Shown: positions 1 through 9,596 of the stretch, piece by piece | How positions within the stretch are numbered: the first letter of the stretch is position 1 | Layout: each line of letters starts with the position of its first letter | DNA from: Paraburkholderia nodosa DSM 21604 | Lineage (GTDB): Bacteria > Pseudomonadota > Gammaproteobacteria > Burkholderiales > Burkholderiaceae | Assembly: GCF_000519185.1 (NCBI RefSeq) | Contig: NZ_JAFA01000003.1 | Span: forward strand, 254,583 to 318,582 | Direction: 5' to 3' | DNA: 64,000 nucleotides | Program-made: the position numbers and the translations under genes | The notes under the pieces: generated by a model | Seen by the model: the letters and a program-made list of their open reading frames with translations, nothing else | Told to the model about the DNA's origin: nothing | Database searches by the model: none

Positions 1-235
1 GCGCGCCGGCCTTCACCATCATCAGGATGCGGCGCGGCTTTTCCAGCGAATCCACGAACTCTTCGAGCGTGTACGCCGGCACGAGCTTGCGATCCGGATA
101 CTCAGCGATCAGCTCGTCGGTTCGGGCGCGGCTGCGATTGAACACCGAGACCGCGTGGCCGCGGCTTTCGATGTTGAGCGCCAGATTGCTACCCATCACG
201 GCCAGACCCACCACGCCGATTGGCTGTTTGCTCAT
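1..235 (-). CDS. gnd: 6-phosphogluconate dehydrogenase, N-terminal part (cut by window edge)
   Basis: Only the first 78 codons lie in the window; the gene runs off the left edge. The protein begins [20 protein letters not shown], which carries the NADP-binding GxxGxxxMG motif (residues 7-15) and the NRSRARTDE segment typical of decarboxylating 6-phosphogluconate dehydrogenase. The enzyme oxidises 6-phosphogluconate to ribulose 5-phosphate in the cytosolic pentose phosphate pathway. The start is the ATG at 235. A related 3-hydroxyisobutyrate-type dehydrogenase is the main alternative, but the [11 protein letters not shown] stretch favours Gnd. Confidence 0.9.
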   Translation of the reverse strand, partial: MSKQPIGVVGLAVMGSNLALNIESRGHAVSVFNRSRARTDELIAEYPDRKLVPAYTLEEFVDSLEKPRRILMMVKAGA

Positions 236-356
236 GTTGTTTCTCCACTTCATTCATTGACGGCGCCGCAACGGGGCGCCAACCGTGCAAGCATAAGGGA
301 AACGTAGCGGTGCTGCGCGAACGCGCGCATGCGCGACGGACGTTTGCCGACCTCGC

Positions 357-971
357 TTACTGTTTTCGGAACACCAGGCTGAAATTGTTCGCTGGCATCG
401 GCACGCGCGCTTCGCACGCGAAGCCTTGTGCCTGCGCCAGCGCCTCCACTTCCTCCATGTCGCGCACGCCCCAGGACGAGTCGCGCGCGCGCAAGTCGGC
501 GTCGAAAGCCTCGTTGCTCGGCGCCGTGTGTGCGCCTTCGCGCCGGTACGGCCCGTAGAGCACGAGTGCCCCACCCGTAGCAACGCGCGCGCCCGCGCCT
601 TTCATGAGCGCCTGCGCCGCTGCCCACGGCGCGATGTGAATCATGTTGATGCAGACGATGGCGTTCACCGCATCGATCGGCCAGGGCTCGCGGCGCACGT
701 CGAGGTCGAGCGGCGCGCGCAAATTGGCGAGACCCGAGTGCTCGCGCCAGGCGTCGATCGAGGCGCGGGCGCGCGCGTCGGCGTCGCTCGGCTGCCACGC
801 GAGGTCGGGAAACGCGGCCGCGAAGTGGACGGCATGCTGGCCGGTGCCGCTCGCGATTTCGAGCACGGTGCCCCGCGCGGGCAGCGCGCCGCGCAGCACT
901 GCCAGGATCGGCGCGGCGTTGCGCTCGGCGGCGGGCGCGCAAAGGCGTTGGGCGGCTTGCGGGTCGTTCAT
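357..971 (-). CDS. DUF938 family SAM-dependent methyltransferase
   Basis: A 204-residue cytosolic protein with a Rossmann methyltransferase fold. Motif I (VLEIASGTGQHAVHF, residues 36-50) binds S-adenosylmethionine, and CINMIHIAPW in the middle and LYGPYRREG further on are typical of the DUF938 family. The C-terminus ends in the usual NNFSLVFRK. Length matches the family. The methyl acceptor is not known for this family, so no substrate is proposed. It stands as the last gene of a minus-strand run that begins near 2.5 kb, about 120 bases before gnd. Confidence 0.85.
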   Translation of the reverse strand: MNDPQAAQRLCAPAAERNAAPILAVLRGALPARGTVLEIASGTGQHAVHFAAAFPDLAWQPSDADARARASIDAWREHSGLANLRAPLDLDVRREPWPIDAVNAIVCINMIHIAPWAAAQALMKGAGARVATGGALVLYGPYRREGAHTAPSNEAFDADLRARDSSWGVRDMEEVEALAQAQGFACEARVPMPANNFSLVFRKQ

Positions 972-1007
972 CGTCTTGCGGTCTCTCAGCGTTCAGTCGG
1001 CATTCAC

Positions 1008-1625
1008 TCAGTACAGCGTGGTCTTGATGCGTTGGGCGAGACCGGCCTCGTAAGTCTCGGCGTCGAACGTCTCGCCATATTGCTCCTCATTTACGCGGCG
1101 CAGCATCTCGCCCGCGCTCGGCAGGTGCGAGCGTTCGACGTGGCGCGACGGGTCCCACAGCTTCGAGCGCACGATGGCCTTGGAGCAATGGAAGTACACG
1201 CTTTCCACGTCGATCACGAGCACCGAGCGCGGCGGCTTGCCATCCACGGCGAAACTCGCGACGAGCGCGGGGTCGGTGCTCACGCGGCCACGCCCGTTCA
1301 CGCGCAGCATCTCGCCCACGCCCGGCACCATGAACAGCAGCCCCACCTGCGACGAGGCAACCACGTTGCGCAGGCTGTCCACGCGATTGTTGCCGGGACG
1401 GTCGGGCAACGCGAGCGTGTGCTCGTCGAGAATGCGCACGAAGCCGGGTGCGTCGCCGCGCGGCGAGCAGTCGAGACCTTCCGGACCGCCCGTGGCGAGC
1501 ACGACGAACGGCGAGCTTTCGATGAAACGCCGGTAATCCGCGTTGACGTGATCGATTTCCTTGCGCAACGCGCGTTCGTGCGGCGTGCCGTAGTGCGCTT
1601 CGAGGTCGGCTAGCGTGGTCAGCAT
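1008..1625 (-). CDS. Pyridoxamine 5'-phosphate oxidase-fold FMN protein
   Basis: A 205-residue protein of the PPOX-type flavin family (MSMEG_1061-like): the N-terminal SSPFVVLATGGPEGLDCSPRG and the NRVDSLRN and VNGRGRVSTDP segments are the split-barrel FMN-binding signature. The start is the ATG at 1625; an open frame extends further upstream but lies inside the sirtuin gene. Proteins of this type are putative flavin reductases or oxidases of unknown substrate. The C-terminal SAGEMLRRVNEEQYG tail fits the family. Its start lies 28 bases from the sirtuin stop, so the two are probably co-transcribed. Confidence 0.8.
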   Translation of the reverse strand: MLTTLADLEAHYGTPHERALRKEIDHVNADYRRFIESSPFVVLATGGPEGLDCSPRGDAPGFVRILDEHTLALPDRPGNNRVDSLRNVVASSQVGLLFMVPGVGEMLRVNGRGRVSTDPALVASFAVDGKPPRSVLVIDVESVYFHCSKAIVRSKLWDPSRHVERSHLPSAGEMLRRVNEEQYGETFDAETYEAGLAQRIKTTLY

Positions 1626-1653
1626 GTCGTCGGTTCCGTGGGGACGTGGAGTG

Positions 1654-2520
1654 TCAGGGGACGAGGCGCGCGCCCAGTGCGTCGAGCACGGCCGCGCAAG
1701 GGGCTTCGAGTTTGAGTGCGAGGAGCGGGTCGGCGCGCGTCTTGCCCATGTTGATCGCGGCGACGGGTTTGCCGCGCTGCTGCGCCCAGGCGCAGAAGCG
1801 GTAGCCCGAATACACCATGAGCGAGGAGCCGACCACGAGCACGGCGTCGGCCTCGTCGAGCGCATTCGAGGCGCTCGCCACGCGCTCGCGCGGCACGTTC
1901 TCGCCGAAGAACACCACTGAAGGCTTGAGCATGCCGCCGCACGCCGCGCACGCGGGCACGTGGAAGGCGTTGGCGCCGTCGAAGTCGAGATGGGCGTCGC
2001 CGTCAGCGGCGGGTTCCGCGCTCGCGCCCACGATGGCCGGGTTGCGCGCTTCGAGTTCCGGCTGAATCGAGGCGCGCGAGTACTGCGCGCCGCAGTCGAG
2101 GCAATGCACGTGCGCGATGCTGCCGTGCAGCTCGATCACGTCGCGGCTGCCCGCGCGCTGATGCAGGCCATCCACGTTCTGCGTGACGAGCGTGCGCGCA
2201 TAGCCCGCCGCACCGAGGCGCGCGAGCGCGCGGTGCGCGCCGTTGGGCTGCGCGAGACCCACCGTGGGCCAGCCGATCAGGCTGCGCGCCCAGTAACGGC
2301 GCCGCATGCTCTCGGAGCCGAGGAATTCCTGCAGCGTGATGGGCGGCGAGCGTTTCCAGGCGCCGTTCTCGTCGCGGTAACCCGGAATGCCCGAATCCGT
2401 GCTGATGCCCGCGCCCGTCAGCACGAACAGGCGCGGATGACGCTCGACGAACGCCTGCAGCGCGTCGAGGGCGGCGGCGTCGAGGGCGGGAGCGTCGGGA
2501 ACGAGGATGGATTCGGTCAT
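1654..2520 (-). CDS. Sir2-family NAD-dependent protein deacylase
   Basis: A 288-residue sirtuin, which removes acyl groups from lysines at the cost of NAD and yields nicotinamide and O-acyl-ADP-ribose. Visible signatures are GAGIS (36-40), GIPGYRD (44-50), [12 protein letters not shown] with the catalytic His in ELHGS, and a four-cysteine zinc site made of CLDC and CAAC separated by a long insert. [13 protein letters not shown] closes the NAD pocket. The ATG at 2520 was chosen; a TTG five codons upstream (2535) is possible. It heads the sirtuin-PPOX pair. Confidence 0.9.
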   Translation of the reverse strand: MTESILVPDAPALDAAALDALQAFVERHPRLFVLTGAGISTDSGIPGYRDENGAWKRSPPITLQEFLGSESMRRRYWARSLIGWPTVGLAQPNGAHRALARLGAAGYARTLVTQNVDGLHQRAGSRDVIELHGSIAHVHCLDCGAQYSRASIQPELEARNPAIVGASAEPAADGDAHLDFDGANAFHVPACAACGGMLKPSVVFFGENVPRERVASASNALDEADAVLVVGSSLMVYSGYRFCAWAQQRGKPVAAINMGKTRADPLLALKLEAPCAAVLDALGARLVP

Positions 2521-2541
2521 GGCGGCAGGGAGCAATGCAGT

Positions 2542-2814
2542 TCAGCGCGAGGGCTTGTCCCGCGACGGCGCGGCCGATGGCGAAGCCGGTTTTGCGGCTC
2601 GCTTGCGCGGCGCTTTCACCTGCGCCTGTACCTGTGCCTGCCGTTCGGCTTCGCGCGCTTCCCACGCGGCCAGCGCGGCGCGATACCGGCCGAACTCCTC
2701 GTCATACAGATCGAAGATGCAGGGGTCGCAGCCGCTATGGCAGCAGTCGTCGTTATCGGGGCATTCGGGCGGCTGGGGACGCGGATCATCGTCCGGACGC
2801 GGGGGCAAAGACAT
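2542..2814 (-). CDS. Small oxidoreductase-like domain protein (Cys-rich)
   Basis: A 90-residue protein whose first half carries PPECPDNDDCCHSGCDPC followed by FDLYDEEFGRY. This is the short cysteine-rich domain found at the N-terminus of some oxidoreductases and in small stand-alone bacterial proteins. The C-terminal 30 residues are Lys/Arg/Ala/Pro-rich and low in complexity. Cysteine spacing suggests metal or iron-sulphur binding, which is inference. The start is the ATG at 2814. It precedes the sirtuin by 21 bases on the same strand. Confidence 0.75.
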   Translation of the reverse strand: MSLPPRPDDDPRPQPPECPDNDDCCHSGCDPCIFDLYDEEFGRYRAALAAWEAREAERQAQVQAQVKAPRKRAAKPASPSAAPSRDKPSR

Positions 2815-2900
2815 GGGCGCTCGGGCGTCGTGGTGGTTCAGCGGCCAGTATACGGGACGCGGCGGCCGAGCGTGCGGCGGCGCCCGCCCGGCCTGCGCGC

Positions 2901-3665
2901 TCAGCCGCGCCCCACGAACGGCATCTTCGTCGCCATGATCGTCATGAACTGGATATTCGCTTCGAGCGGCAGTTGCGCCATGTGCAGCAGCGCGTCGGCC
3001 ACGAGTTCCACATCCATCAGCGGTTCGACGGCAATCTCGCCGTTCGCCTGCGGCACGCCGCGCGCCATGCGCTCGGCCATCTCGGTCGCCGCGTTGCCGA
3101 TGTCGATCTGCCCGCACGCAATGTCGTAGCGCCGGCCATCGAGCGAAACGGTTTTCGTGAGGCCCGTGATGGCGTGCTTGGTAGCCGTGTAGGCGGCGCT
3201 GAACGGCCGCGGCGCGTGCGCCGAAATCGAGCCGTTGTTGATGATGCGCCCGCCTCGCGGCGTCTGCCGCTTCATGAGCCCGAACGCCGCGCGCGTGCAC
3301 AGGAACACGCCGGTGAGGTTCGTATCGACCACGGCGCGCCAGTCGTCCACGGAAAGCTCGTCGATGTCCACGGCCGGCGCGTTGCGGCCCGCGTTGTTGA
3401 AGAGCAGGTCGAGCCGGCCGTAGCGCGCGCGGATCGTCTCGAAGAGCGCCTCGACGGCCGCCGCGTCGGTCACGTCGCAAGGCGCCGCCAGCGCCTCTTC
3501 GCCGCGCGCGCGGGCCTCGCCGGCGAGCGCTTCGAGCGGCGCGGCTCGCCTGCCCGCCAGCACGACGGCAAAGCCGTTGGCTAGCAGTCTTTGCGCGCAC
3601 GCGCGGCCAATGCCGCTGCCCGCGCCCGTCACCAGGGCGATCTTGCGTTGTTCCGTATCACTCAT
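2901..3665 (-). CDS. SDR family NAD(P)-dependent oxidoreductase
   Basis: A classical short-chain dehydrogenase of 254 residues. The nucleotide loop TGAGSGIG is at 14-21, NNAG follows strand 4, and the catalytic Ser-Tyr-Lys set is visible in GSISAH and YTATKHA. No substrate can be read from the sequence. It is complete, of normal family length, and ends with the [20 protein letters not shown] tail seen in SDRs of unknown function. It sits alone between the binding-protein gene and the small Cys-rich gene. Confidence 0.88.
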   Translation of the reverse strand: MSDTEQRKIALVTGAGSGIGRACAQRLLANGFAVVLAGRRAAPLEALAGEARARGEEALAAPCDVTDAAAVEALFETIRARYGRLDLLFNNAGRNAPAVDIDELSVDDWRAVVDTNLTGVFLCTRAAFGLMKRQTPRGGRIINNGSISAHAPRPFSAAYTATKHAITGLTKTVSLDGRRYDIACGQIDIGNAATEMAERMARGVPQANGEIAVEPLMDVELVADALLHMAQLPLEANIQFMTIMATKMPFVGRG

Positions 3666-3692
3666 CGTTGCCTCTTTGTTTCGGTTGAGCCT

Positions 3693-4685
3693 TCAATCGA
3701 GCGGCTGGTCGTTGGGATTCGCGAAAAGCGCCTTCATCGGCTCCGACATCGGATAGTCGAGGTTCACGCCCGCAGGCGGAATGGGCGACTCGAACCAGCG
3801 CCGGTAAAGCGCGAGCGCCTCGCCCGAGCGCTCCATCCTCGCGATGGTGTCGTCGGCAATGCGCTTGAAGGCGGTGTCGCCGCGCCGGAACATGCAGCCG
3901 TACACTTCCGACCTGGCCGGGCTGCCGACGATCGCGTAAGCGCGCGCGTCGTTCAGGTTACGCGCACTTTGCGCGACGGGCGCACCCGGCGTGTCGCTCG
4001 CCATGTAGCCGGTCGCGAGCGCGGCGTGCAGCAGCGGTTCGTCCATCACGAAGGCAACGGCGCGGCCCGAGCGCACGGCTTCGACGGAATCGCCGTGAGT
4101 CTTCGCGACGACGATGCGCATGTTCATCGCGCGCTCCATGTTCCAGCGGCGCAGCAGGCGCTCTTCCGACGTGCCCGCGGTCGTGACCACCGTACGGCCC
4201 GCGAGATCGCCGAAGTCGAGGACCGGCGAGCCGCGCTTCACGAGCATGCGCACGCCGTACTCGAAGATGCTGTTGGAGAACGCCACGTCGTTCTCGCGCT
4301 CGCGCGTATGCGTCGTGGTGCTGCATTCGAGGTCGATCGTGCCGTTCTGCACGAGCGTGATGCGGTTCTGCGGCGAGACGACGAGTTCGCGCACGCGCAG
4401 CTCGGGGAGCTTGAGCGTTGCGCGCACGCTTTCCACGATGCGCTGGGTGATCTCGTACGAGTAGCCCGTTGCGTGCTCGCCGCCGGCCATATAGGAAAAC
4501 GGCACGGTGGCCTCGCGCACGCCGATGACGATCGTCCCGGTATCGCGAATCTTGCGCAGCGTGGGGCTTTCCAGTTCGTCGGCATGCACCGCGCCTGCAG
4601 ACACGCAGGCGCACGCGAGCGTGACGTAGCGCATGTGGCCGCACAGCCTTCTGGCGACACCCAACGGCTTTGACTCGCGCTTCAA
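3693..4685 (-). CDS. Amino-acid-type ABC transporter substrate-binding protein (SBP_bac_3)
   Basis: A periplasmic solute-binding protein of the GltI/polar amino acid type. After a signal peptide ending VSAGAVHA the mature domain begins LRKIRDTGTIVIGVREA, with the family segments GYSYEITQRIVE, VQNGTIDLECSTTTHTRER and AGRTVVTTAGTS. The best start is a TTG at 4685 because GGAG lies just upstream and the peptide MKRESKPLGVARRL gives a basic n-region; an ATG at 4634 is the alternative. No permease or ATPase gene is adjacent, so the protein is an orphan or serves a distant transporter. The neighbouring LysR gene may control it. Confidence 0.82.
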   Translation of the reverse strand: MKRESKPLGVARRLCGHMRYVTLACACVSAGAVHADELESPTLRKIRDTGTIVIGVREATVPFSYMAGGEHATGYSYEITQRIVESVRATLKLPELRVRELVVSPQNRITLVQNGTIDLECSTTTHTRERENDVAFSNSIFEYGVRMLVKRGSPVLDFGDLAGRTVVTTAGTSEERLLRRWNMERAMNMRIVVAKTHGDSVEAVRSGRAVAFVMDEPLLHAALATGYMASDTPGAPVAQSARNLNDARAYAIVGSPARSEVYGCMFRRGDTAFKRIADDTIARMERSGEALALYRRWFESPIPPAGVNLDYPMSEPMKALFANPNDQPLD

Positions 4686-4809
4686 CCGTGTCTCCTTCGA
4701 TCTCTGATTCGTTCGCTCGAGGCGCGCGCACAGCTGCGCTCCCCTTCTGCGCGCGATTGTACCGGCGGTCCGTGCCGGCTCGCGTGATGTGGCCTGGGCT
4801 CCCAGGCGC

Positions 4810-5703
4810 TCACACCGTGCACGTCGCGGCGAGGCAGCCGCGCAGCACGTCCACGAACGCGTTGCCTGCCTGCGAGTCCATACCGCCTTCGCGCCACATG
4901 GCGAACACGCCGACCGTGAGCGCCGGTTCGACGCGTCGGATCGCCACCGGCTCGCCCGCCCCGCGCGCGCTGAGTTCGTCGAGCAGCACGCGGCCGATGC
5001 CGCGCGCCGCAAGTGCGCGCGCGACGTGCCACGTCTGCGCCTCGACGGCCGCGAGCCGGTCGTCCACGCCTTCGGCTTCGAGCAGGTTGCTGATCGCCTC
5101 GCCAAGCGGATCGACATTGCCGATGCTGATCCACTCGCCGTCGACCAGATCGCGCAACGCGAGCGGCGCGTGTTCCGGCGTCGGGTCGTCGGGCGGCCCG
5201 ACGCAGACCACGGCCGTGCGCGCCAGTTCGACCGCGGCGATGCCCGGCCGCGCGGGCGGATTGAGCGCGACGCCCAGATCGAGTTCGCGCGTGAGCAGCG
5301 CGTTGAGCAGTTCCGCGGTGTGGCGCGTCTGGATCCTGAGCGACACCTCGGGGTAGCCCGCGCGAAACGTCTGCACGGCAGCCGGGATCAGGCTCATGCC
5401 GAGGCTTGGCAGACAGCCGATGCGCAGCAGCCCTTGCGGGCGCAGCGCGAGATTGCGCGCGAGATCGCGAATGCTGTCGAGGTTCGATTGCAGCTTCTGC
5501 GTTTCGGCGAACAGCAATTCGGCCTCGCGCGTGGGCTGCAGACGGCCGTGCGCGCGGCTGAAGAGCTTGAGGCCCGCGCTGCGCTCCGCATGCGCGAGCA
5601 CCTTGCTGACCGCGGGCTGCGAAACGCACAGCAGCTCGGCCGCTTTGGAGAGCGAGCCGGTGCGCATGATCGCGTGAAAGACTTCGATATGGCGTAGACG
5701 CAT
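4810..5703 (-). CDS. LysR-type transcriptional regulator
   Basis: A 297-residue LysR regulator. The N-terminal winged helix-turn-helix spans about residues 3-60 (RHIEVFHAIMRTGSLSKAAE, then VSQPAVSKVL), followed by the periplasmic-binding-like effector domain beginning LLRIGCLPSLG. It lies upstream of the binding-protein gene on the same strand with a 124-base gap, so it could regulate that gene from a shared or separate promoter. Three in-frame ATGs lie just upstream (to 5736); the one at 5703 gives the standard MRLRHIEVF start. Confidence 0.88.
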   Translation of the reverse strand: MRLRHIEVFHAIMRTGSLSKAAELLCVSQPAVSKVLAHAERSAGLKLFSRAHGRLQPTREAELLFAETQKLQSNLDSIRDLARNLALRPQGLLRIGCLPSLGMSLIPAAVQTFRAGYPEVSLRIQTRHTAELLNALLTRELDLGVALNPPARPGIAAVELARTAVVCVGPPDDPTPEHAPLALRDLVDGEWISIGNVDPLGEAISNLLEAEGVDDRLAAVEAQTWHVARALAARGIGRVLLDELSARGAGEPVAIRRVEPALTVGVFAMWREGGMDSQAGNAFVDVLRGCLAATCTV

Positions 5704-5815
5704 GGGGCGCATGCCGGGCATGCGTACGAGGCTCATGCGCGGCGGGATGAAAGAAAAGCGCAAGGATAGCGCGTTCGGCTGCGCGCTTCGCTTGCAGCTT
5801 GGACTCAGACCCGGC

Positions 5816-7225
5816 TCAAACGCGGAAATCGGCGGCCATGTCCTCTTCGCTGCGCGCGACGATCGCGCCGCTGCGCGCGGCCTTGAGGAACACGTCGTAA
5901 TCGCGCTCCACCTGGTCGGCATAGCTGAAGGCGTAGCCCGTGAGCGCCTCCGCAAACTGGTCGCTGCGGCCAATGTACGAAGAGATTTCGATGGCGGCGC
6001 TGCCCGACTTCGCATGCGCGCGCGCGAGCGCCCAGCCGCACAAACGCGCATAGCCGCAGAGCAGCGTGCTGTCGAGCAGCTGGAGATCGACCGAGAGCTT
6101 CATGTCGCGCAACTGGCGCACGTAGAAATGACGCCCGTTGGGCCCCGTGGTCCAGCCGAGGAAGAGATCGCTCGCCGCCTGCAGCAGCCGCTGGCCGTGC
6201 ACGACCCGCGCGCCTTCGTGCTTGATCGAAGGCGACTTGAAGTACTGCGAAACGACCGAGCGACGCGCCTCTTTCACCTGCAGGAAGAGCGGCTTCTCGT
6301 GATGATCGACGAGCAGCATCACGAGGCAACGCGTACCCACGCTGCCCACGCCCACTACCTTGAACACGAGGTCCTGAATCGCGAAGTGATCGAGCAGTTC
6401 GCGCCGGTCGGGCGCGAGCGTCTTCGCGTAATCCTCGTACATGGGCTCGATCAACGTGCGCCAGTCGCCAAGCGTGAACCAGTCGTCTTCGGGTTCGAAC
6501 AGCGTGTTGACGCCGTGCACGTGAAAGAGCGCGGGCGGGGCGTCGTGAATCGTCCAGTGGTCGCCGTCGCGCTCCGCGAGCTTTTCGAGCAGGTTCTCGT
6601 GCGTGCGGTTCGCGGCCTTCTCCATGCCACGCCGGATCAGGCGACGGCCTTCGGGCGTGAGCGCGGTTTCGACCATGCGGTCGAAGGTGATTTTGTCGTA
6701 CCAGAGATCGAGCGCGCCGTACTCGGCGTATTGGCGCAGGCGGTCGCGATAGCTAGTCACGGCCGTCATCACCAGTTCCTCGGCCACGCCGCGCGAGTAG
6801 CGCATGTGCCGCGCCGCCACGACGAAGCTCGCCACGAGGCGCTTCACATCCCACTCCCACGGGCCAGGCGCGACCTCGTCGAAGTCGTTGAGATCGAACA
6901 CGAGCTGGCGCTCGGGCGTGGCGAAGGCGCCGAAGTTCAGCAGATGCGCGTCGCCGCAAATCTCCATCGTCATGCCGGTGTTGGGCACGCCCGCGAGGTC
7001 GTGCGCCTGGAGGATCGCGCTACCGCGAAAGAACGTGAAGGGCGAGACGATCATGCGCCCGTAGCGCAGCTGCACGAGGTTCGGCACGCGGCCTTCGCTG
7101 CTCGAGCGCAGCAATGCGAGCGGATCGCGCTTGATGGTGCCGGTTTCCTTGTGGCTCGAACGTTTCGAGCGCTCGCGCGCGGCACGCCCGGCCGCCTCGC
7201 GATCAGCAACGGTGCTCCCATTCAT
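5816..7225 (-). CDS. DUF2252 domain protein
   Basis: A 469-residue protein of the DUF2252 family. It shows MEICGDAHLLNFGAF and LVFDLNDFDEVAPGPWEWD, two motifs that resemble the catalytic HxD...N and DFD elements of aminoglycoside-phosphotransferase-like kinases; the kinase relation is a resemblance, not proof of activity. Further family blocks are FLQVKEARRSVVSQYF and HGQRLLQAASDLFLGWT. The ATG at 7225 was chosen because GGAGAAGG lies directly before it; an ATG at 7297 also exists. Function unknown. It is divergent from gltS. Confidence 0.85.
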   Translation of the reverse strand: MNGSTVADREAAGRAARERSKRSSHKETGTIKRDPLALLRSSSEGRVPNLVQLRYGRMIVSPFTFFRGSAILQAHDLAGVPNTGMTMEICGDAHLLNFGAFATPERQLVFDLNDFDEVAPGPWEWDVKRLVASFVVAARHMRYSRGVAEELVMTAVTSYRDRLRQYAEYGALDLWYDKITFDRMVETALTPEGRRLIRRGMEKAANRTHENLLEKLAERDGDHWTIHDAPPALFHVHGVNTLFEPEDDWFTLGDWRTLIEPMYEDYAKTLAPDRRELLDHFAIQDLVFKVVGVGSVGTRCLVMLLVDHHEKPLFLQVKEARRSVVSQYFKSPSIKHEGARVVHGQRLLQAASDLFLGWTTGPNGRHFYVRQLRDMKLSVDLQLLDSTLLCGYARLCGWALARAHAKSGSAAIEISSYIGRSDQFAEALTGYAFSYADQVERDYDVFLKAARSGAIVARSEEDMAADFRV

Positions 7226-7482
7226 GACCTTCTCCGGTTCTTGTACGGTCTTGCGCCATCGTGGCAAACGGGGAAATGCGGGGTATTCGTCCTGCATGGG
7301 CGGCGGCCTTTCGCCCGTGAATGCCTGCCTATTTAAGCGTGGCGCCCCGTTTCGTGCAAGCAACGTGGCCGTAACCGGCGCCTGGCTGCGCACCATGCGC
7401 GCAACGCGCAAGCGCCTGGTGTACCGTGCGCGAAAGATGCGCCGCCAGCCTGGCCCCCTCATTGCCCCGCCGGACACTCGCC

Positions 7483-8697
7483 ATGAACGTCAAAGTCTAC
7501 GGAACGCTCGTCGTCGCATCGCTGGTGCTGCTGGTCGGCCAGTGGCTCGTCGCCGCCGTGCCGATCCTGCGCAAGTGGACCATCCCGGAGCCCGTGGCGG
7601 GCGGCATTGTCGCCGCGCTGATCGTCTTCGGCCTGCACAGCTTCGCGCATAGGGACGTGGTCTTCGACACCTCGCTGCAAGCGCCGCTGATGCAAGCGTT
7701 CTTCGCCACCATCGGCCTCAATGCGAACCTCGGCAACCTGAAACAGGGCGGCCCTGTACTCGTGCGCTTTCTCGCCGTCGTGGTCGCACTGCTCGTACTG
7801 CAAAACGCGCTGGGCATCGCGCTCGCCATGGCGTTCGGCGTCGATCCGCTGTACGGGCTGCTGGGCGGCTCGGTGTCGCTCGCGGGCGGGCACGGCACGG
7901 GCGCCGCGTGGGGCGCGGTGTTCACCGAGCATCACGGGCTGCAGTCCGCCACCGAAGCGGCGATAGCGTGCGCCACGTTCGGGCTGATCATGGGCGGCAT
8001 CCTTGGCGGCCCCGTTGCGCAGCACCTCATGAAGCACATCGGCGCACAGGCCGGCGACGCAGCGCCCGGCGCCAGCGGCGCGGCAACGCCCGACCCGTAC
8101 GCATTCGAGGAGCCGAAAGCCGAACAGCCCACCACGCCGGGCGCGTTCATCAACACGGTCACGCTCATCGCCATCAGCCTCGCCGGGGGCGACGCGCTCT
8201 CCGGGCTGATCGCGGGCACCGCGTTCGAACTGCCCACCTTCGTGTGCGTGCTGTTCGTGGCCGTGTTACTCGCCAACGCGCTCGCACTCGCCAGGCGCCC
8301 CGTGGCCGAGCACGCCGTCGCGCTGATCGGCAACGTGAGCCTCGCGCTCTTTCTCGCCATGGCGCTCATGACGCTGCGCCTGTGGGACCTCGCCGCGCTC
8401 GCGCTGCCGGTGTTCACGATCCTCGTCGCGCAAACGCTGCTCATGGTGGTCTACGCGATCTTCGTGACGTTCCGCGTGATGGGCGCGAACTACGACGCCG
8501 TCGTGCTTTCGGCGGGGCACTGCGGCTTCGGCCTCGGTGCAACGCCCACAGCGATTGCGAACATGCAGGCGGTCACCGCGCGCTTCGGCCATTCCCATCT
8601 GGCGTTTCTCGTGGTGCCGATGGTGGCCGCGTTCTTCATCGACATTGCCAACGCCATCACCATCAAGCTCTTTCTCATGCTGCCGGTTTTCCATTGA
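7483..8697 (+). CDS. gltS: Sodium/glutamate symporter
   Basis: A 404-residue inner-membrane carrier of the GltS family, which takes up glutamate with sodium. It has about ten membrane segments in two inverted halves and the family blocks WTIPEPVAGGIVAA, SVSLAGGHGTGAAWG and the second-half counterpart VLSAGHCGFGLGATPTAIANMQ. A cytoplasmic, proline- and alanine-rich loop lies near residues 190-220. The start is the ATG at 7483. It is followed after 86 bases by a LysE-type exporter, which may or may not share its transcript. Confidence 0.92.
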   Translation: MNVKVYGTLVVASLVLLVGQWLVAAVPILRKWTIPEPVAGGIVAALIVFGLHSFAHRDVVFDTSLQAPLMQAFFATIGLNANLGNLKQGGPVLVRFLAVVVALLVLQNALGIALAMAFGVDPLYGLLGGSVSLAGGHGTGAAWGAVFTEHHGLQSATEAAIACATFGLIMGGILGGPVAQHLMKHIGAQAGDAAPGASGAATPDPYAFEEPKAEQPTTPGAFINTVTLIAISLAGGDALSGLIAGTAFELPTFVCVLFVAVLLANALALARRPVAEHAVALIGNVSLALFLAMALMTLRLWDLAALALPVFTILVAQTLLMVVYAIFVTFRVMGANYDAVVLSAGHCGFGLGATPTAIANMQAVTARFGHSHLAFLVVPMVAAFFIDIANAITIKLFLMLPVFH

Positions 8698-8783
8698 GCG
8701 GCAAGGCGGATCGCGCCAGGCGCGCTAGAATGGCGCGAATCACGGCGCGCCGCGCGCGGCGCTAACGTTCTTCGAGCGTCATC

Positions 8784-9404
8784 ATGTCCCTCACCGCCTG
8801 GCTCTTCTTTCTGCCCGCCTGCTTCGCGCTGAACATGGCGCCGGGGCCGAATAATCTCCTCTCCATCAACGTAGCCGCGCGGCACGGTTTCCTGCGCGCG
8901 TTCCTCGGCGGTACGGGCCGGCTCGTTTCGTTCGCCGCCATGATCGCGCTCGCGGCCGCGGGTCTTGCCGTGGTGCTGCGCGCTTCCGAGGCGGTCTTCT
9001 TCGTCATCAAGCTCGCCGGCGCCGCTTACCTCGTGTGGCTCGCGGTGCAGCTTTGGCGCAGCGACGCCAACCCTATCGGCGAGAGCATGGATAGCGACGC
9101 CTCGCTCGCGCGCCTCGCGTGGCGCGAGTGCCTCGTGGCGGCGGGCAACCCCAAGGCGATTCTCGTTTTCACGGCCTTCCTGCCGCAATTCGTCGACGTC
9201 GCCAGGCCCATCGCGCCGCAATTCGGCGTGCTCGGCGCGAGCTTTCTCGTGCTCGAATGCGTGGCCATCGCGCTCTACTCGCTCGCCGGCATGTACCTCG
9301 GCCGCTGGCTCACACGCACCGCCGTGCGCCGCTGGTTCAATCGCACCTGCGGCGCATTTCTCGGCCTGATCGGCGTGAGTTTTCTGCTCGTGCGGCGCGT
9401 CTGA
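8784..9404 (+). CDS. LysE/RhtB family amino acid exporter
   Basis: A 206-residue membrane protein with six predicted segments. FALNMAPGPNNLLSINVAARHG near the N-terminus is the signature of LysE/RhtB translocators, and KLAGAAYLVWLAVQLWR and NPKAILVFTAFLPQF are further conserved blocks. Such proteins export amino acids or derivatives (homoserine, threonine, lysine, others); the substrate cannot be read here. It lies just downstream of gltS. Confidence 0.88.
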   Translation: MSLTAWLFFLPACFALNMAPGPNNLLSINVAARHGFLRAFLGGTGRLVSFAAMIALAAAGLAVVLRASEAVFFVIKLAGAAYLVWLAVQLWRSDANPIGESMDSDASLARLAWRECLVAAGNPKAILVFTAFLPQFVDVARPIAPQFGVLGASFLVLECVAIALYSLAGMYLGRWLTRTAVRRWFNRTCGAFLGLIGVSFLLVRRV

Positions 9405-9466
9405 ACAGCCTCGTCACGCGCTCTTCATCCATAAGTATCTCTTGATGATTTTCGCGAGAAACTTTA

Positions 9467-9485
9467 ACTGTCGTTAATCGACAGT
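9467..9485. promoter_or_regulatory. Inverted repeat before the ketopantoate-reductase gene
   Basis: ACTGTCG and CGACAGT form a perfect 7-base inverted repeat around TTAAT, 112 bases before the panE-like start. The symmetry and AT-rich centre suit a dimeric repressor. The cognate protein is unknown. Confidence 0.35.
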
Positions 9486-9596
9486 GCCCCCTATGCTCAA
9501 ACCATCGTCCGGGGTCGCGGCGAGCGGGCAGCTTTTCCCCGACGCTCGCGCATCGCCCTGCGGACAAGCGGTTTTCAACGTCATTGGGGTTTCAAC